Notes: generated by a model not told the origin, from the letters alone. A stretch of 64,000 bases of DNA from Gemmatimonadaceae bacterium (GCA_013816855.1 JACDDT010000001.1:1-64000); one strand, 5' to 3'. Positions 1 through 9,568 are shown, counted from the first letter of the stretch. Numbers and translations are program-made.

Positions 1-2
1 TA

Positions 3-263
3 ATGGACGAACGACTTAACGCTCCGACGACATTCCGGGTGATGGGCCCGCACGAGAAGGGACGCTTTGCGCCCGATGCGTGGGGACATCTGCTGTCCCT
101 GAACGGATCCGGTGCGATAAACGGACCCGAGTTGGAGCACATCATTGAGCGAGCGCTGCTGCAGTTCGACGGCCGCATCGCACTCGATGATCTTCGCGGC
201 CTCCTCGAAGGAACTGGTCTCGAAGAAACCGGCCCCGGCGCCGACAACGCGACGGTGCATTAA
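3..263 (+). CDS. Smg/DUF494-like protein, C-terminal part (gene probably starts upstream of the window)
   Basis: ORF to 263 with 'FAPDAWGHLLSLNGSGAINGPELEHIIERALLQ...LDDLRGLL', resembling the C-terminal part of DUF494/Smg; location directly upstream of topA is typical. Confidence 0.6.
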   Translation: MDERLNAPTTFRVMGPHEKGRFAPDAWGHLLSLNGSGAINGPELEHIIERALLQFDGRIALDDLRGLLEGTGLEETGPGADNATVH

Positions 264-2659
264 TGGCTACCGCGAAAACGGCACGCAAGAAAACCGCGGC
301 GAGGAAGACGGTCGCGAAAAAGGCTTCGTCCAAGATCGCTAAAGGCCGCAAGGCCAAAGCGCCGCCCGAGATCGAAGAGGCGTACGAGCCCGGCTCGACT
401 TCGCTCGTTATCGTCGAGTCTCCCGCGAAAGCGAAAACAATCGGCAAGTATTTGGGCCGGGGCTATCGCGTGAAGGCGACGATAGGCCATGTCCGCGATC
501 TGCCCGAAAAGAAGATGGGCATCGATATCGAGAACGGGTTCGAGCCTGACTACGTCACGATTCCCGGGAAGGAAAAGACGGTCGCGGAATTGAAGAGCGC
601 GGCGAAGGATTCGCGCGAGATTTTCCTCGCAACTGACCCTGACCGTGAGGGGGAAGCAATCGCGTGGCACGTCGCCGAGTCGATCAAGCGAAAGAATGGC
701 GCGCCGATCCGCAGGGTGCTCTTTCACGAGATCACGAAAGACGCAATTCAGGCTGCCATCGCCAACGCCGGCGAGATCGACGAGCACAAAGTGGATGCAC
801 AGCAGGCGCGCCGAGTGCTCGACCGACTCGTTGGATATAAAGCGAGTCCCGTTCTCTGGAAGACGGTAAAGAAGGGAATCTCCGCAGGGCGAGTACAGAC
901 GGTTGCGCTCAGGCTCCTCGTCGAGCGTGAGCGCGAGATTCGCGCGTTCAACGCGGTGGAATACTGGAGTGTTGAGGCGCTTCTCGAGGAAAACGGCCAG
1001 CAGTTCACGGCGAAGCTGCACCTACTCGATGGAAAGAAGCCCGTCATCGGGACTGCGAGCGAAGCGCAAACCATCGTCGACGATCTCGCGAAGCGGAAAA
1101 CGTTCGAGGTGACCGAGGTAAAGCGTCGCGAGCGCCGTAAGAATCCCGCGCCTCCGTTCACGACGAGCACGCTGCAGCAGGACGCGGCGAAGAAGCTAGG
1201 CTTTGGATCGAAGCGCACCATGCGCCTGGCGCAGGATCTCTACGAGGGAATTGAGATCGGACCTGAAGGCGCGGTCGGTCTCATCACCTACATGAGAACC
1301 GACTCGACGCGTGTGTCGCCGACCGCCGCGGACCAAGCAAGAGATTATTTGAAGACGCTGTTCGGAAAGGATTATCTGCCTGCGTCTCCGATGCTCTACA
1401 CCGATTCGAAATCGAAATCCGCTCAGGACGCGCACGAAGCGGTGCGGCCGACGGATCCCGCCCGGCGCCCGGAGCACATCAAGAAGTATTTGAAGGAAGA
1501 TCAGTTCAAGCTCTACCAGCTCATCTGGCAGCGCTTCATGGCTTCGCAGATGACGCCGGCCGTTTTCGATACGACGACGGTGGACTTCGACCTTGGGCGC
1601 TATCTCTTCAGAGCGACGGGATCCGTCATCAAGTTCGACGGCTTCCTCAAGCTCTACAAGGAGTCGCGCGAAGAGGGAGAGGGGAAGGCGCTCGAGGACG
1701 AGCAGGCGCTTCCGAAGGTCGAGAAGGGAGAGTCGGTCCCGGTCACGGAGATCGTCCCTTCGCAGCATTTCACAGAGCCGCCGCCGCGCTTTTCCGAGGC
1801 CAGCCTCGTAAAAGAGCTCGAGCGTCTCGGAATCGGCCGTCCGTCGACGTATGCGTCCATCATTTCCACGCTCGTTGACCGTCGCTACGCGCATCTCGAG
1901 ACGCGACGCTTCTTCCCCACGCCTCTCGGTGAGCAGGTCGAGAAGGTGATGGTGAAGAGCTTCCCCGACATCTTTAATGTGCAGTTCACCTCGCACATGG
2001 AAGGCGATCTCGACAAGGTCGAGGAAGGGGACGTGAACTGGCGGACGATGCTCAAGGACTTCTATGGGCCGTTCGCGCTCTCCGTGAAGAACGCGGACAT
2101 CGAATCGCTCATCGGCGAGGCGCACGATCTTTCATCGCTCGCGACGGATCGTTGTCCTGAATGTGGCGGCCGGCTTCAGCCGCGCGGAGGATTCTTCGGG
2201 CCTTTCCTCGCCTGCGAGAATCACCCGAAGACGTGCAAGTTCACCCGCCCGCTTCGCGGCGACCGCAAAGCAGCGGTCATTACCGACGAGATCTGTCACG
2301 AGTGTGGCGAGCTGATGGTAATTCGCCACGGGCGCTCCGGCGAATTCCTCGGCTGCAGCAAATTCCCGAAGTGCAGGGGAACGCGCTCGATGCCGACAGG
2401 TGTGAAATGCCCGCGCGACAACGGCGAGATTGCGGTGCGTCGCTCGAAGAAGAGAGGGAAGGCGTTCTACGGCTGCTCGAATTACCCGAAGTGTGATTTC
2501 GTGGTGTGGGACAAGCCGGTTCCCGAGAAGTGCCCGGAGTGCGGGTACGTCGGCGCGGAGGCGAAGTTCAACAAGACGCGCGGGGATTACCGACGCTGCC
2601 TCAAGTGCGCGAATGAGTGGGACGTTGCTCCTGCTGCCGTAGAAGCAATTCCTGCTTAG
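263..2659 (+). CDS. topA: DNA topoisomerase I (type IA) with C-terminal zinc-ribbon repeats
   Basis: 'SLVIVESPAKAKTIGKYLG', 'ATDPDREGEAIAWH', 'GLITYMRTDS', 'GIGRPSTYASII', and several C-terminal CxxC...CxxC zinc ribbons. Confidence 0.97.
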   Translation: MATAKTARKKTAARKTVAKKASSKIAKGRKAKAPPEIEEAYEPGSTSLVIVESPAKAKTIGKYLGRGYRVKATIGHVRDLPEKKMGIDIENGFEPDYVTIPGKEKTVAELKSAAKDSREIFLATDPDREGEAIAWHVAESIKRKNGAPIRRVLFHEITKDAIQAAIANAGEIDEHKVDAQQARRVLDRLVGYKASPVLWKTVKKGISAGRVQTVALRLLVEREREIRAFNAVEYWSVEALLEENGQQFTAKLHLLDGKKPVIGTASEAQTIVDDLAKRKTFEVTEVKRRERRKNPAPPFTTSTLQQDAAKKLGFGSKRTMRLAQDLYEGIEIGPEGAVGLITYMRTDSTRVSPTAADQARDYLKTLFGKDYLPASPMLYTDSKSKSAQDAHEAVRPTDPARRPEHIKKYLKEDQFKLYQLIWQRFMASQMTPAVFDTTTVDFDLGRYLFRATGSVIKFDGFLKLYKESREEGEGKALEDEQALPKVEKGESVPVTEIVPSQHFTEPPPRFSEASLVKELERLGIGRPSTYASIISTLVDRRYAHLETRRFFPTPLGEQVEKVMVKSFPDIFNVQFTSHMEGDLDKVEEGDVNWRTMLKDFYGPFALSVKNADIESLIGEAHDLSSLATDRCPECGGRLQPRGGFFGPFLACENHPKTCKFTRPLRGDRKAAVITDEICHECGELMVIRHGRSGEFLGCSKFPKCRGTRSMPTGVKCPRDNGEIAVRRSKKRGKAFYGCSNYPKCDFVVWDKPVPEKCPECGYVGAEAKFNKTRGDYRRCLKCANEWDVAPAAVEAIPA

Positions 2660-2727
2660 TGCGCCCCTGCTGATCCACTTGCCGCTGGGCGGGGGCGCCC
2701 GGGTGTCGTCGTGCGCCCACTCGTACT

Positions 2728-2867
2728 AAAGCAGGGAGCTGTAAGCAAACTGAAGCAGCGGGAGCCGGGAGCTTTTCATTCGCGCCGAAGGGGAAGTTGC
2801 GCATAACGAGCCTCCGCAAGAACAGCTTATAGCCGAGCTGCTCCCGCTGCTTAAAGCTCCCTGCTCT
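2728..2867. repeat. Imperfect inverted repeat in the topA-trmFO intergenic region
   Basis: Left arm AAAGCAGGGAGCTGTAAGCAAACTGAAGCAGCGGGAGC (2728-~2765); right arm ~2835-2867 reads AGAGCAGGGAGCTTTAAGCAGCGGGAGCAGCTC on the minus strand. Confidence 0.7.
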
Positions 2868-2954
2868 TGTCCGCAGCGATCCCATCCCTGCCGTGATGGC
2901 CCCGCTGAAGCGATGATCTCATCTGGCGCGAATCCCCGCGGCTAGATTAGACCC

Positions 2955-4307
2955 ATGACCGAAGTTCATGTAATCGGCGGCGGGTTAGCGGGATCCGAAG
3001 CTGCTTACCAATTAGCCATTCGCGGCCACGCCGTGCTCCTCCACGAAATGCGCCCCATCGTGGGAACTCCCGCGCACAAGACCGACCGGCTCGCCGAGCT
3101 CGTGTGCTCGAATACTTTCAAGAGCACCGAAATCACGAACGCGCACGGCTTGCTGAAAGCCGAGATGCGTCTGATGGGCTCGATGATACTCGAGTGCGCG
3201 GACGAAGCGCGCGTCGCGGCGGGAAGCGCGCTCGCGGTCGATCGCGACATCTTCGCCGCCGCGGTTACCTCTCGCATCGAGAGCGAGCCTCGAATCACGA
3301 TAGTTCGCGAAGAGGTAACGGGCATTTCTTCGCCGTGCATCGTTGCCACCGGCCCGCTCACCAGCGATTCGCTCGCTACCGCCATCCGCGAGCGCCTCGG
3401 CCAGAATGCTCTCGCTTTTTACGACGCCATCGCCCCGATCGTGGCGCGGGAGTCGATCGACGACTCGAAGGTTTTCCGTGCGTCGCGATACGACAAGGAG
3501 ACAAGCGCAATTGCCGACGACGCGGGCGCATATCTTAATTGCCCGATGACGCGCGATGAGTATGACACTTTTCTCGACGCGCTTACGACCGCCGATCAGT
3601 ATCACGGCCACGAGTTCGACGAAGCTCCCTTCTTCGAGGGCTGCATGCCAATCGAGGTCGCCGCGGCCCGCGGAAGAGACACACTGCGCTTCGGTCCGAT
3701 GAAGCCCGTCGGCCTCAAGGATCCGCGCACCGGTCGCGAAGCTCATGCAATCGTGCAGCTCCGGCAGGAAGATCGCGCGGGAAGAATGTGGAATCTCGTT
3801 GGCTTTCAAACCCGGCTTCGTATCCCGGAGCAGCAGCGCGTTTTCAAGATGATCCCCGGACTCGCCGACGCAGATTTCCTGCGGTACGGCTCGATCCACC
3901 GGAATTCGTATCTCAACTCGCCTGCCGCACTCGACGCCACGCTTTCCGCGAAAGACGATCCGTGCCTGATGTTCGCCGGTCAGCTCACGGGCGTCGAGGG
4001 ATACACCGAAAGCTCCGCGACCGGCCTGCTCGCTGGAATCAATCTCGACCGGTGTCTCAGCGGGCCCGACAAGATCGTCCCTCCGGCGACGACTATGCTC
4101 GGCGGTCTGTATCGGTATATCCGCGAATGCGATCCGAAACACTTTCAGCCGATGAACGCGAACTTCGGTTTACTGGACGATTTGTCTTCCCCTGTGCGGG
4201 ACAAGAAACGGAAGCGCGAGCTCTTCGCCGAGCGTGCGCTCAATGAGATGAAGGCGTGGATATCGGTGCATTCGCTGTCCCTTGTTCCGACGACCACGGC
4301 GCAATGA
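2955..4307 (+). CDS. trmFO: Methylenetetrahydrofolate--tRNA-(uracil-5-)-methyltransferase
   Basis: 'VHVIGGGLAGSEAAYQLAIRGHAVLLHEMRP', 'ELVCSNTFKS', 'GQLTGVEGYTESSATGLLAGIN'. Confidence 0.97.
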   Translation: MTEVHVIGGGLAGSEAAYQLAIRGHAVLLHEMRPIVGTPAHKTDRLAELVCSNTFKSTEITNAHGLLKAEMRLMGSMILECADEARVAAGSALAVDRDIFAAAVTSRIESEPRITIVREEVTGISSPCIVATGPLTSDSLATAIRERLGQNALAFYDAIAPIVARESIDDSKVFRASRYDKETSAIADDAGAYLNCPMTRDEYDTFLDALTTADQYHGHEFDEAPFFEGCMPIEVAAARGRDTLRFGPMKPVGLKDPRTGREAHAIVQLRQEDRAGRMWNLVGFQTRLRIPEQQRVFKMIPGLADADFLRYGSIHRNSYLNSPAALDATLSAKDDPCLMFAGQLTGVEGYTESSATGLLAGINLDRCLSGPDKIVPPATTMLGGLYRYIRECDPKHFQPMNANFGLLDDLSSPVRDKKRKRELFAERALNEMKAWISVHSLSLVPTTTAQ

Positions 4308-5236
4308 CTCAAGACGCAGCTCATCCCGAGATCGCGGACTTCCTCCTCCACCTGGAAAAAGAGCGCGACGTTTCGGAGCACACGATTACCGCCTACTCGC
4401 GCGATCTCGAAGAATTCGTGCAGTATCTCGGCTCGTACTACGGCGTCAACGCGTGGTCGTGGAAGGGGCTCGATCGCCTGGCCATTCGCGGGTTCCTCGG
4501 TTACCTCACGAAGAAGAAGCTCAACAAGAGATCGATCGCGCGCGCATTGAGCACGGTGCGCAGCTTCTTCAAGTATTTGCATCGCAACGAGTACGTCGAA
4601 GCGAATCCGGCGCGTGCGGTAGCTTCTCCGAAGATCGACAAGTATCTGCCCGGCTATCTCGATCGCTCCCAGGTAGAGCTGCTGTTCGATGTTGCCGCGA
4701 CCCGCGCGGGAGAGGGGAAGTTCACCGACGTCCGCAACGCCGCGATGCTCGAGCTGTTCTACTCCACAGGAATGCGGCTCTCCGAGCTTCGCGGAATCAG
4801 CCGGAACGACCTCGATCTTCTCGCCCAACAGGTGAAAGTTCGCGGCAAGGGAAAGAAAGAGCGCATCATTCCGCTCGGCGATCACGCCGCCCTCGCGCTC
4901 CGCAATTACGAATCGAAGCGCGACGAGCTGCTCCGCACGACCGGTCCCGGCGCCGATCGCACTGCGTTCTTTCTTAGCAACCGCGGGAAGCGCATGTCGG
5001 TGCGGACGATCCAGAATGCGATGGCAACCTTCCTCGATCTCATCGACGAAGGCGAAGGTCTTTCGACGCACTCGCTCCGCCACACGTTTGCCACCCACCT
5101 TCTCGACGCCGGCGCCGATCTCCGCGCCGTTCAGGAGCTCCTCGGCCATTCTTCTATCTCCACTACGCAGATTTACACCCACACTAGCGTGGAGCGGCTG
5201 AAACAGGTTTACCTGAAGGCTCACCCCCGCGCCTGA
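4304..5236 (+). CDS. Tyrosine recombinase, XerC/XerD family
   Basis: SAM-like N-terminal domain, 'LFYSTGMRLSEL', 'HSLRHTFATHLLDAGADLRAVQELLGHSSISTTQIYTH'; ATG overlaps the trmFO stop (ATGA). Confidence 0.95.
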   Translation: MTQDAAHPEIADFLLHLEKERDVSEHTITAYSRDLEEFVQYLGSYYGVNAWSWKGLDRLAIRGFLGYLTKKKLNKRSIARALSTVRSFFKYLHRNEYVEANPARAVASPKIDKYLPGYLDRSQVELLFDVAATRAGEGKFTDVRNAAMLELFYSTGMRLSELRGISRNDLDLLAQQVKVRGKGKKERIIPLGDHAALALRNYESKRDELLRTTGPGADRTAFFLSNRGKRMSVRTIQNAMATFLDLIDEGEGLSTHSLRHTFATHLLDAGADLRAVQELLGHSSISTTQIYTHTSVERLKQVYLKAHPRA

Positions 5237-5278
5237 CGCGCGCTAACTTCCTCGCGGCAGCATTCCCGGGGAGGCCGT

Positions 5279-6067
5279 ATCGCTACGCTAAAGCGTCATC
5301 ACTGGATCGTAAGGCTTACCCACTGGGTGAATGCGGTTGCGATCGTGATTATGGTCGGCAGCGGCCTGCGCATTTTCAACGCATACCCCGCGTTCGCGCG
5401 GCGTGGCGAGACTTTCCGCTGGTATCCGTTCGAGCACAAGTCCATTCCTCTCAATCTCACCTTCGGCGGATGGCTCGGCGGCGCACGCCACTGGCATTTC
5501 GCGATGATGTGGGTGCTCGTCGTGAATGGACTCGTCTATCTCGCCTTCGTGTTTCTCCACGGAGAGTGGCGCGATCTCGTTCCGCGCAGGAACGATCCGC
5601 GAGATGCAATCGAGATGATGAAGTTCTACCTCTTCATCAAGAAGCGTCATCCGCACCAAGGAAAACACAACGCGCTTCAGAAAAGCGCATACTTCGCTCT
5701 CCCCCTTGTTTCTGCGCTTGCAGTCGTCAGCGGCATCGCCATTTGGAAACCCGTGCAGCTCGCGTGGCTCGCCAACCTGCTCGGCGGATACGTGTGGGCG
5801 CGCTATTGGCACTTCGTGGCAATGACGATCATCGTCGTACTGAGTGTCATCCACGTCTTCATGGTGTTCGCGGTCGATCCTTATTCGATTCGCTCGATGG
5901 TGACGGGCCGGTACAATCCGAACGCATCGCCGGAAGCGCGTAATGCGCGTCCCTTCTATCATCTCTTTTACAAACCGACATTCCCCGTGAGCGATGCGGA
6001 TGTAGTACCGGGAGCCATCGCACCGCCGCTGCCTCCGAAAAATCCTTCAGACGGCATCGAGATATGA
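5279..6067 (+). CDS. Cytochrome b561-type membrane subunit (formate dehydrogenase gamma/thiosulfate reductase cytochrome b-like)
   Basis: 'RHHWIVRLTHWVNAVAIVIMVGSGLRIF', 'RHWHFAMMWVLVVNG', 'RYWHFVAMTIIVVLSVIHVFMV'; the conserved N-terminus lies upstream of the only canonical start (GTG 5327), so 5279 (ATC) is tentative. Confidence 0.8.
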   Translation: MATLKRHHWIVRLTHWVNAVAIVIMVGSGLRIFNAYPAFARRGETFRWYPFEHKSIPLNLTFGGWLGGARHWHFAMMWVLVVNGLVYLAFVFLHGEWRDLVPRRNDPRDAIEMMKFYLFIKKRHPHQGKHNALQKSAYFALPLVSALAVVSGIAIWKPVQLAWLANLLGGYVWARYWHFVAMTIIVVLSVIHVFMVFAVDPYSIRSMVTGRYNPNASPEARNARPFYHLFYKPTFPVSDADVVPGAIAPPLPPKNPSDGIEI

Positions 6068-6777
6068 GTATCGATCGCCGGGATTTCCTTTCGCTCAGTG
6101 GCAGCGCCCTGTACGCGGCAATCCTCGCGGGGTGCAACTCCAAGGGACCACGCACCGCGCAGCGATTGATCAAGTACGCCGAGCGCAAGAATGAGGTCGT
6201 CGAGCGCGCACTGTTCAGGCACACGTCGATGGACGCAACGCAGAGCGGCGCGCACGCGGCAGGGAACAAGCTGCCGAGCTACTTCATCTCGAAGACGGTT
6301 CCCGTGTGGGACGAGGGCGTGAGAGGGAAGTGGACGCTCGAAGTAGGTGGAATGGTCGCCAAGCCGGTGACGCTCTCGATGGACGATCTACTTCATCTTC
6401 CACGCGTGGCGAATCGCGTGAACCACTACTGCGTCGAGGGATGGACGGCGGTGGAAACGTGGACGGGTGTTCCGATGCGCGAGCTGGCGAAGCTCGTGCA
6501 GCCGGACGCGAACGCAAAGTTCGTCGACTTCCAATCATTCGACGACGGTTACCACGAGAGCTGGGATATGGAGGGCGCGCTGCATCCGCAGACCGTGGTC
6601 GCGTACGCGCTGGATGGAACGATGCTCGGCCCCGCGCACGGCGCACCTGCGCGCGTGTACTCCCCGGTGAAACTAGGTTACAAAAACACGAAGTACTTAA
6701 CGAAGATCGCGTTCATGCCCGTGGCAAACGGCGGTTACTGGAGCGATGCTGGGTACGAGTGGTACGGTGGCGTCTAG
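6064..6777 (+). CDS. Molybdopterin-dependent oxidoreductase, sulfite-oxidase/YedY-like, with Tat-type N-terminus
   Basis: 'DRRDFLSLSGSALYAAILAGC' (Tat-like plus lipobox), 'NHYCVEGWTAVETWTGVPMREL' with the candidate Mo-ligand Cys; overlaps the cytochrome gene by ATGA. Confidence 0.85.
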   Translation: MSIDRRDFLSLSGSALYAAILAGCNSKGPRTAQRLIKYAERKNEVVERALFRHTSMDATQSGAHAAGNKLPSYFISKTVPVWDEGVRGKWTLEVGGMVAKPVTLSMDDLLHLPRVANRVNHYCVEGWTAVETWTGVPMRELAKLVQPDANAKFVDFQSFDDGYHESWDMEGALHPQTVVAYALDGTMLGPAHGAPARVYSPVKLGYKNTKYLTKIAFMPVANGGYWSDAGYEWYGGV

Positions 6778-6798
6778 CTACTTGAGACGGATAGTCTG

Positions 6799-6944
6799 GA
6801 ACTACAAATAAAGACGACCGGCCTGGGGCTTTGGGCGGAGCGGCTTTTTGGCTTCGGGCCTCGTCCAAAAGTTTTCGTGTAAGGCCCGATGCCCACTGCG
6901 GCTCCGCCGACCGCTCCCGGCCGGTCGTTCTTATTTCGTAGTTC
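6799..6944. repeat. Large imperfect palindrome (about 62-nt arms) between convergent genes; left arm is a copy of a dispersed repeat
   Basis: GAACTAC..ATAA..ACGACCGGCC...GGCGGAGC...CGGGCC in the left arm (6799-6860) and in the reverse complement of the right arm (6883-6944). Confidence 0.75.
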
Positions 6945-7330
6945 TATCTGATTCGGTCCTTCTCCCGAATTTTCTCATTCGGGTTATCCACTTTCTCGGA
7001 TTCATCCGCACGCCTCGAGGCGCCGCGAAAGAGCAGCATCTCCTTGAGGTGCTCACGATTCATCAACGCGCCCGCGAGCAGCATCACCGCGCCCGCGATG
7101 ACCATCACCGTTCCCCAACGCCACGTGTCGCGCCCGATGAGCGCCGCTGCTTCGCAGAAGCATCCGCCTGCGACTAGCAGCTCGCCGCTCGCATTCACCG
7201 GCGCGCGCACGCGGCGCCGGCGATCGCGTCCGAACTGGAGACCCTGGGGCTTCAGCGCGTCGTAGATGAGCACGCCTCCGAGGAGGGTGACAATTATTCC
7301 AAGTACTACGGGGATTTGCTCGAGCCTCAT
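6944..7330 (-). CDS. Small membrane protein, unknown function
   Basis: Two predicted TM segments ('IPVVLGIIVTLLGGVLIYDAL', 'WGTVMVIAGAVMLLAGALM') and a charged C-terminus. Confidence 0.6.
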   Translation of the reverse strand: MRLEQIPVVLGIIVTLLGGVLIYDALKPQGLQFGRDRRRRVRAPVNASGELLVAGGCFCEAAALIGRDTWRWGTVMVIAGAVMLLAGALMNREHLKEMLLFRGASRRADESEKVDNPNEKIREKDRIR

Positions 7331-7427
7331 ACGCGCTGTGAATGCAAGAATAACGCGCGTTTCGCAAGCAGGTGTTCCGTGGGGCGGGGTTCAACCCCAA
7401 AAGGGAGCGCCGTATATTGACGGCTCA

Positions 7428-8345
7428 ATGTCCACCGCGCATCGCGACTTTCTCCAGATCACGGACTTCAGTCCCGCCGAGCTAAACGAACTATTCGTGC
7501 TTGCGGAACAAATGTGTGCCGGCGCCTACAAGAAGAAGCCGCTCGCCGGGAAAACACTGGCGATGATCTTCATGAAGTCGTCGACCCGGACGCGTGTGTC
7601 GTTCGAGGTTGGGACGTACCAGCTCGGCGGGCACGCGCTGTTTCTTTCCCCTCGTGATGTTCAACTCGGGCGCGGCGAGCCCGTCGCCGACACAGCGCGT
7701 GTGCTCTCGCGGTATGTCGATGGAATAATGATTCGCACGTTCGCGCACAGCGACGTCGTCGAGCTCGCCAAGCACGCCGAAGTCCCCGTCATCAACGGGC
7801 TCACCGATCTCGTTCATCCCTGCCAGGTGCTCGCGGACATTCTCACCATCAGGCAGACTTTCGGAACGCATCACGGTAAGCGCGTGGCGTGGATCGGTGA
7901 TGGCAACAACATGGCGAACTCGTGGATCAACGCTGCGCGCGTGCTTGGCTTCGAGCTGGTGCTCGCTTGTCCGGAAACCTACAGCCCGAACGCCGAATTC
8001 CTTTCGAAGGCGAGCGCGAATGGGAACGTGAGGCTCGTGCGCGATCCTGCCGAAGCCGCCGACGGCGCCGACGTCATCAACACCGATGTGTGGGCGTCGA
8101 TGGGTCAGGAGGAAGAGCAGGCGATTCGCGAGAAAGCGTTCAAAAATTTCACCGTCGATGCGAAGCTTATGAAGCGCGCGAATAAGGACGCGATCTTTCT
8201 ACATTGCCTGCCGGCTCACCGCGGCGAGGAAGTCTCGGCGGACGTGATCGACGGTCCGCAGAGCAGAGTGTGGGACGAGGCGGAGAACCGTCTCCACATT
8301 CAGAAGGCGATCATGGCGGCGCTCATGGGCGGCGAAAAGCTCTAA
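7428..8345 (+). CDS. argF: Ornithine carbamoyltransferase
   Basis: 'MKSSTRTRVSFEVGTYQLGG', 'VHPCQVLADILTI', 'HCLPAHRGEEV'; ATG at 7428. Confidence 0.93.
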   Translation: MSTAHRDFLQITDFSPAELNELFVLAEQMCAGAYKKKPLAGKTLAMIFMKSSTRTRVSFEVGTYQLGGHALFLSPRDVQLGRGEPVADTARVLSRYVDGIMIRTFAHSDVVELAKHAEVPVINGLTDLVHPCQVLADILTIRQTFGTHHGKRVAWIGDGNNMANSWINAARVLGFELVLACPETYSPNAEFLSKASANGNVRLVRDPAEAADGADVINTDVWASMGQEEEQAIREKAFKNFTVDAKLMKRANKDAIFLHCLPAHRGEEVSADVIDGPQSRVWDEAENRLHIQKAIMAALMGGEKL

Positions 8346-8446
8346 TCCCGCCTCCGCCCCACAACTGCCATTTTGTCGCAACGCCCCTCCTATTCGAAGG
8401 GGCGTTCGCGCATATTGAGCCTTAACCCGTCCCGAACCCGGACCCG

Positions 8447-9565
8447 ATGGCCGACTCCACTACGATAGGTACACCCCTCAAGCGCACCCCTCTCTACGAC
8501 GTGCACTCCGAGCTGGGCGCCAAGCTCGTTCCCTTCGCCGGCTACGAGATGCCCGTTCAGTACCCGACAGGCATCACCGCCGAGCACAAGGCGGTGCGCG
8601 AAAAGGCGGGGCTGTTCGACGTCAGCCATATGGGCGAGTTCATCGTCCGCGGAAAGCAGATGGTGGAGTTCGTGAACTACGTCACCACCAACGATGTCGG
8701 CGCGCTAAAGGCGGGCCAGGCGCAGTACTCGACGATCCTCAATGAACGCGGCACGATCGAGGACGACTGCCTCGTTTATCGCGCAGAGGATCATATCCTC
8801 ATGGTCGTTAATGCGTCGAATATCGAAAAAGACTTCGCGCACATCTCAAAGAATCTCTCAAATTTCGATGCGACACTCGAGAACGTGAGCGACAACACTT
8901 CGCTGCTAGCGCTGCAGGGTCCGAAGGCCGCCGAGTTTCTCCAGCGCCACGTGGAGTTCCCGCTCGACGCGATCAAGTACTACGAGTTCGCCATCGGCAC
9001 GGTCGCCGACATCCCGAACATCTACATCGCGCGGACCGGTTACACGGGTGAGGACGGCTTCGAGCTTTACCTGCCCAACGAGCACGCTGTGAAGATCTGG
9101 AAGATTCTCACCTCGCGCGGCGACGTCACTCCCGCCGGACTTGGCTGCCGCGACTCTCTGCGTCTTGAGATGGGGATGGCGCTCTACGGTAGCGACATCG
9201 ACGACACCGTCACTCCGCTCGAGGCGAATCTCGCGTGGCTGGTAAAGCTTAAGAAGGGAGAATTCGTCGGCAGCGATGCGCTGAAGAAGCAGAAGGAAGC
9301 AGGCGTCAAGAAGAAGCTGATCGGCTTCACGCTCGGCGAGCGCGCGTTCCCGCGTCACGGATATCCGGTCTTCGTGAATGGCGCGCCGAGCGGGGACGTG
9401 AAGAGCGGGACTATGAGCCCGACGCTCAACATTCCGATCGGCACCGCATACGTGCCGTCCGACTGGGCGAGCGAAGGGACGCCGATTGAAGTCGAGATCC
9501 GCGGCAAGCGCGTTATCGGCAAGGTGGAGAAGATGCCGTTCTACAAGAACGGAAGCCGGCTTTAG
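8447..9565 (+). CDS. gcvT: Aminomethyltransferase (glycine cleavage T protein)
   Basis: 'LKRTPLYDVHSELGAKLVPFAGYEMPVQYP', 'FDVSHMGEF', 'ARTGYTGEDGFELYLP'. Confidence 0.97.
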   Translation: MADSTTIGTPLKRTPLYDVHSELGAKLVPFAGYEMPVQYPTGITAEHKAVREKAGLFDVSHMGEFIVRGKQMVEFVNYVTTNDVGALKAGQAQYSTILNERGTIEDDCLVYRAEDHILMVVNASNIEKDFAHISKNLSNFDATLENVSDNTSLLALQGPKAAEFLQRHVEFPLDAIKYYEFAIGTVADIPNIYIARTGYTGEDGFELYLPNEHAVKIWKILTSRGDVTPAGLGCRDSLRLEMGMALYGSDIDDTVTPLEANLAWLVKLKKGEFVGSDALKKQKEAGVKKKLIGFTLGERAFPRHGYPVFVNGAPSGDVKSGTMSPTLNIPIGTAYVPSDWASEGTPIEVEIRGKRVIGKVEKMPFYKNGSRL

Positions 9566-9568
9566 TCG

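Noticed and set aside
3012-5224. Antisense ORFs of 376 and 359 aa opposite trmFO and the xerC/D-like gene
   Set aside because: No recognisable motifs, and both lie opposite strongly supported genes; typical of GC-rich DNA.
8380-8406. Terminator after argF (AACGCCCC...GGGGCGTT)
   Set aside because: Good stem but no T-tract; could be a simple hairpin, so not called as a terminator.
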